From NCBI RefSeq assembly GCF_036898465.1, contig NZ_JARUMJ010000001.1, positions 7,750,001 to 7,814,000 of the forward strand: a stretch of DNA of 64,000 nt. The letters run 5' to 3'. The translations under genes were made by a program, and so were the position numbers. Source of the stretch: Streptomyces sp. B21-105. GTDB taxonomy: Bacteria; Actinomycetota; Actinomycetes; Streptomycetales; Streptomycetaceae. How positions within the stretch are numbered: position 1 is the first letter of the stretch; the number at the start of each line of letters is the position of its first letter. The notes beneath the pieces are model-generated. The model was given only the letters and a program-made list of their open reading frames with translations. It did not search any database and was not told the origin of the DNA. Positions 63,751 to 64,000 of the stretch are shown here, one piece after another.

Positions 63751-64000
63751 ATGACCATTGCCCTGGAGTCCTGGGGGCCCGTGGAGCCGCTGGAACCCGC
63801 CCTGTCGGTCCGTCAGGTCCTGTCCCTGGAAAGGGTGATGGCCGGCGAACCCGAAGTGGTGGCGGGCGCCGGCCGGCTCGACCGGCCGGTGCGCTGGGTG
63901 CACGTCGCCGAGGCCGCCGACGTCGGCGTGATGCTGACCGGCGGCGAGATGGTCCTCACCACCGGCGTGCTCCTCGCCGGCGACGAGAACGCGCAGACCG
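63751..64000 (+). CDS. PucR-family transcriptional regulator (3' end outside window)
   Basis: The first 83 residues of a regulator starting at ATG 63751, after an AAGGGA site. LSVRQVLSLERVMAGEPEVV, then LDRPVRWVHVAEAADVGVML and GGEMVLTTGVLL, match the N-terminal PucR domain. The C-terminal helix-turn-helix is beyond the window. PucR-type regulators control purine/pyrimidine catabolism, in keeping with the two preceding genes. Confidence 0.88.
   Translation, partial: MTIALESWGPVEPLEPALSVRQVLSLERVMAGEPEVVAGAGRLDRPVRWVHVAEAADVGVMLTGGEMVLTTGVLLAGDENAQT

Overview
The sequence is very GC-rich, with dense short-spaced genes, GTG starts, ATGA/GTGA stop-start overlaps and protein families typical of actinomycetes. 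It reads as a Streptomyces chromosome segment. No rRNA, tRNA or CRISPR array was recognised.

Region 1 (1-45 kb) resembles a hypoxia/dormancy island of the DevR(DosR)/OsdR type. It opens with the end of a DevR-like response regulator and a GAPDH gene. It closes with a DevS-like GAF-GAF histidine kinase at 43.2-44.9 kb. In between lie an Acg-type nitroreductase, an Rv1733c-like membrane protein and a feoA-feoB-Nfu iron/Fe-S operon. There are two complete respiratory nitrate reductase operons: narGHJI plus VKOR and DUF6457 genes on the minus strand at 12.5-20.3 kb, and narK-hemerythrin-narGHJI on the plus strand at 32.8-41.7 kb. The island also holds two hemerythrin-domain proteins and a radical SAM gene coupled to a large membrane-anchored NirK-like copper protein. 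A further operon, ArsR-SulP-PPOX-HATPase-STAS, is followed by YjdM and a second ArsR gene. About a dozen 14-15 bp palindromes of the form GGGCC/GGGAC-N4-GGCCC/GTCCC lie upstream of these genes. They look like shared binding sites for the DevR-like regulator, so the region can be read as one regulon for anaerobic nitrate respiration and redox survival.

The island is partly decayed. It carries a flavohemoglobin tail, a frameshifted nitroreductase stub, a PPOX remnant and a DASS anion transporter broken by a frameshift and a nonsense codon. An IS110-family transposase (45.7-46.8 kb) separates it from region 2.

Region 2 (46.8-64 kb) looks like ordinary chromosome. It holds pcaL without the rest of its usual pca operon, a metallo-beta-lactamase-fold hydrolase, exonuclease III, a DUF6278 protein, an amino-acid ABC ATPase and a secreted alpha/beta hydrolase. 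Then come gamma-glutamyltransferase, a ClpC-like AAA+ chaperone and a divergent map/XRE pair with probable leaderless promoters. It ends with a low-complexity hypothetical and a nitrilase-aminotransferase-PucR cluster that fits reductive pyrimidine (beta-amino acid) catabolism. The last gene runs off the window.

The most unusual items are a perfect 32-bp-arm hairpin with a regulator box at its centre between a PPOX gene and narK; twin ArsR genes with the same 22-bp operator; a SulP operon carrying its own partner-switching proteins; a zinc-finger-repeat protein ending in a GIY-YIG-like domain; and a three-module copper protein lacking the usual catalytic histidine of NirK.
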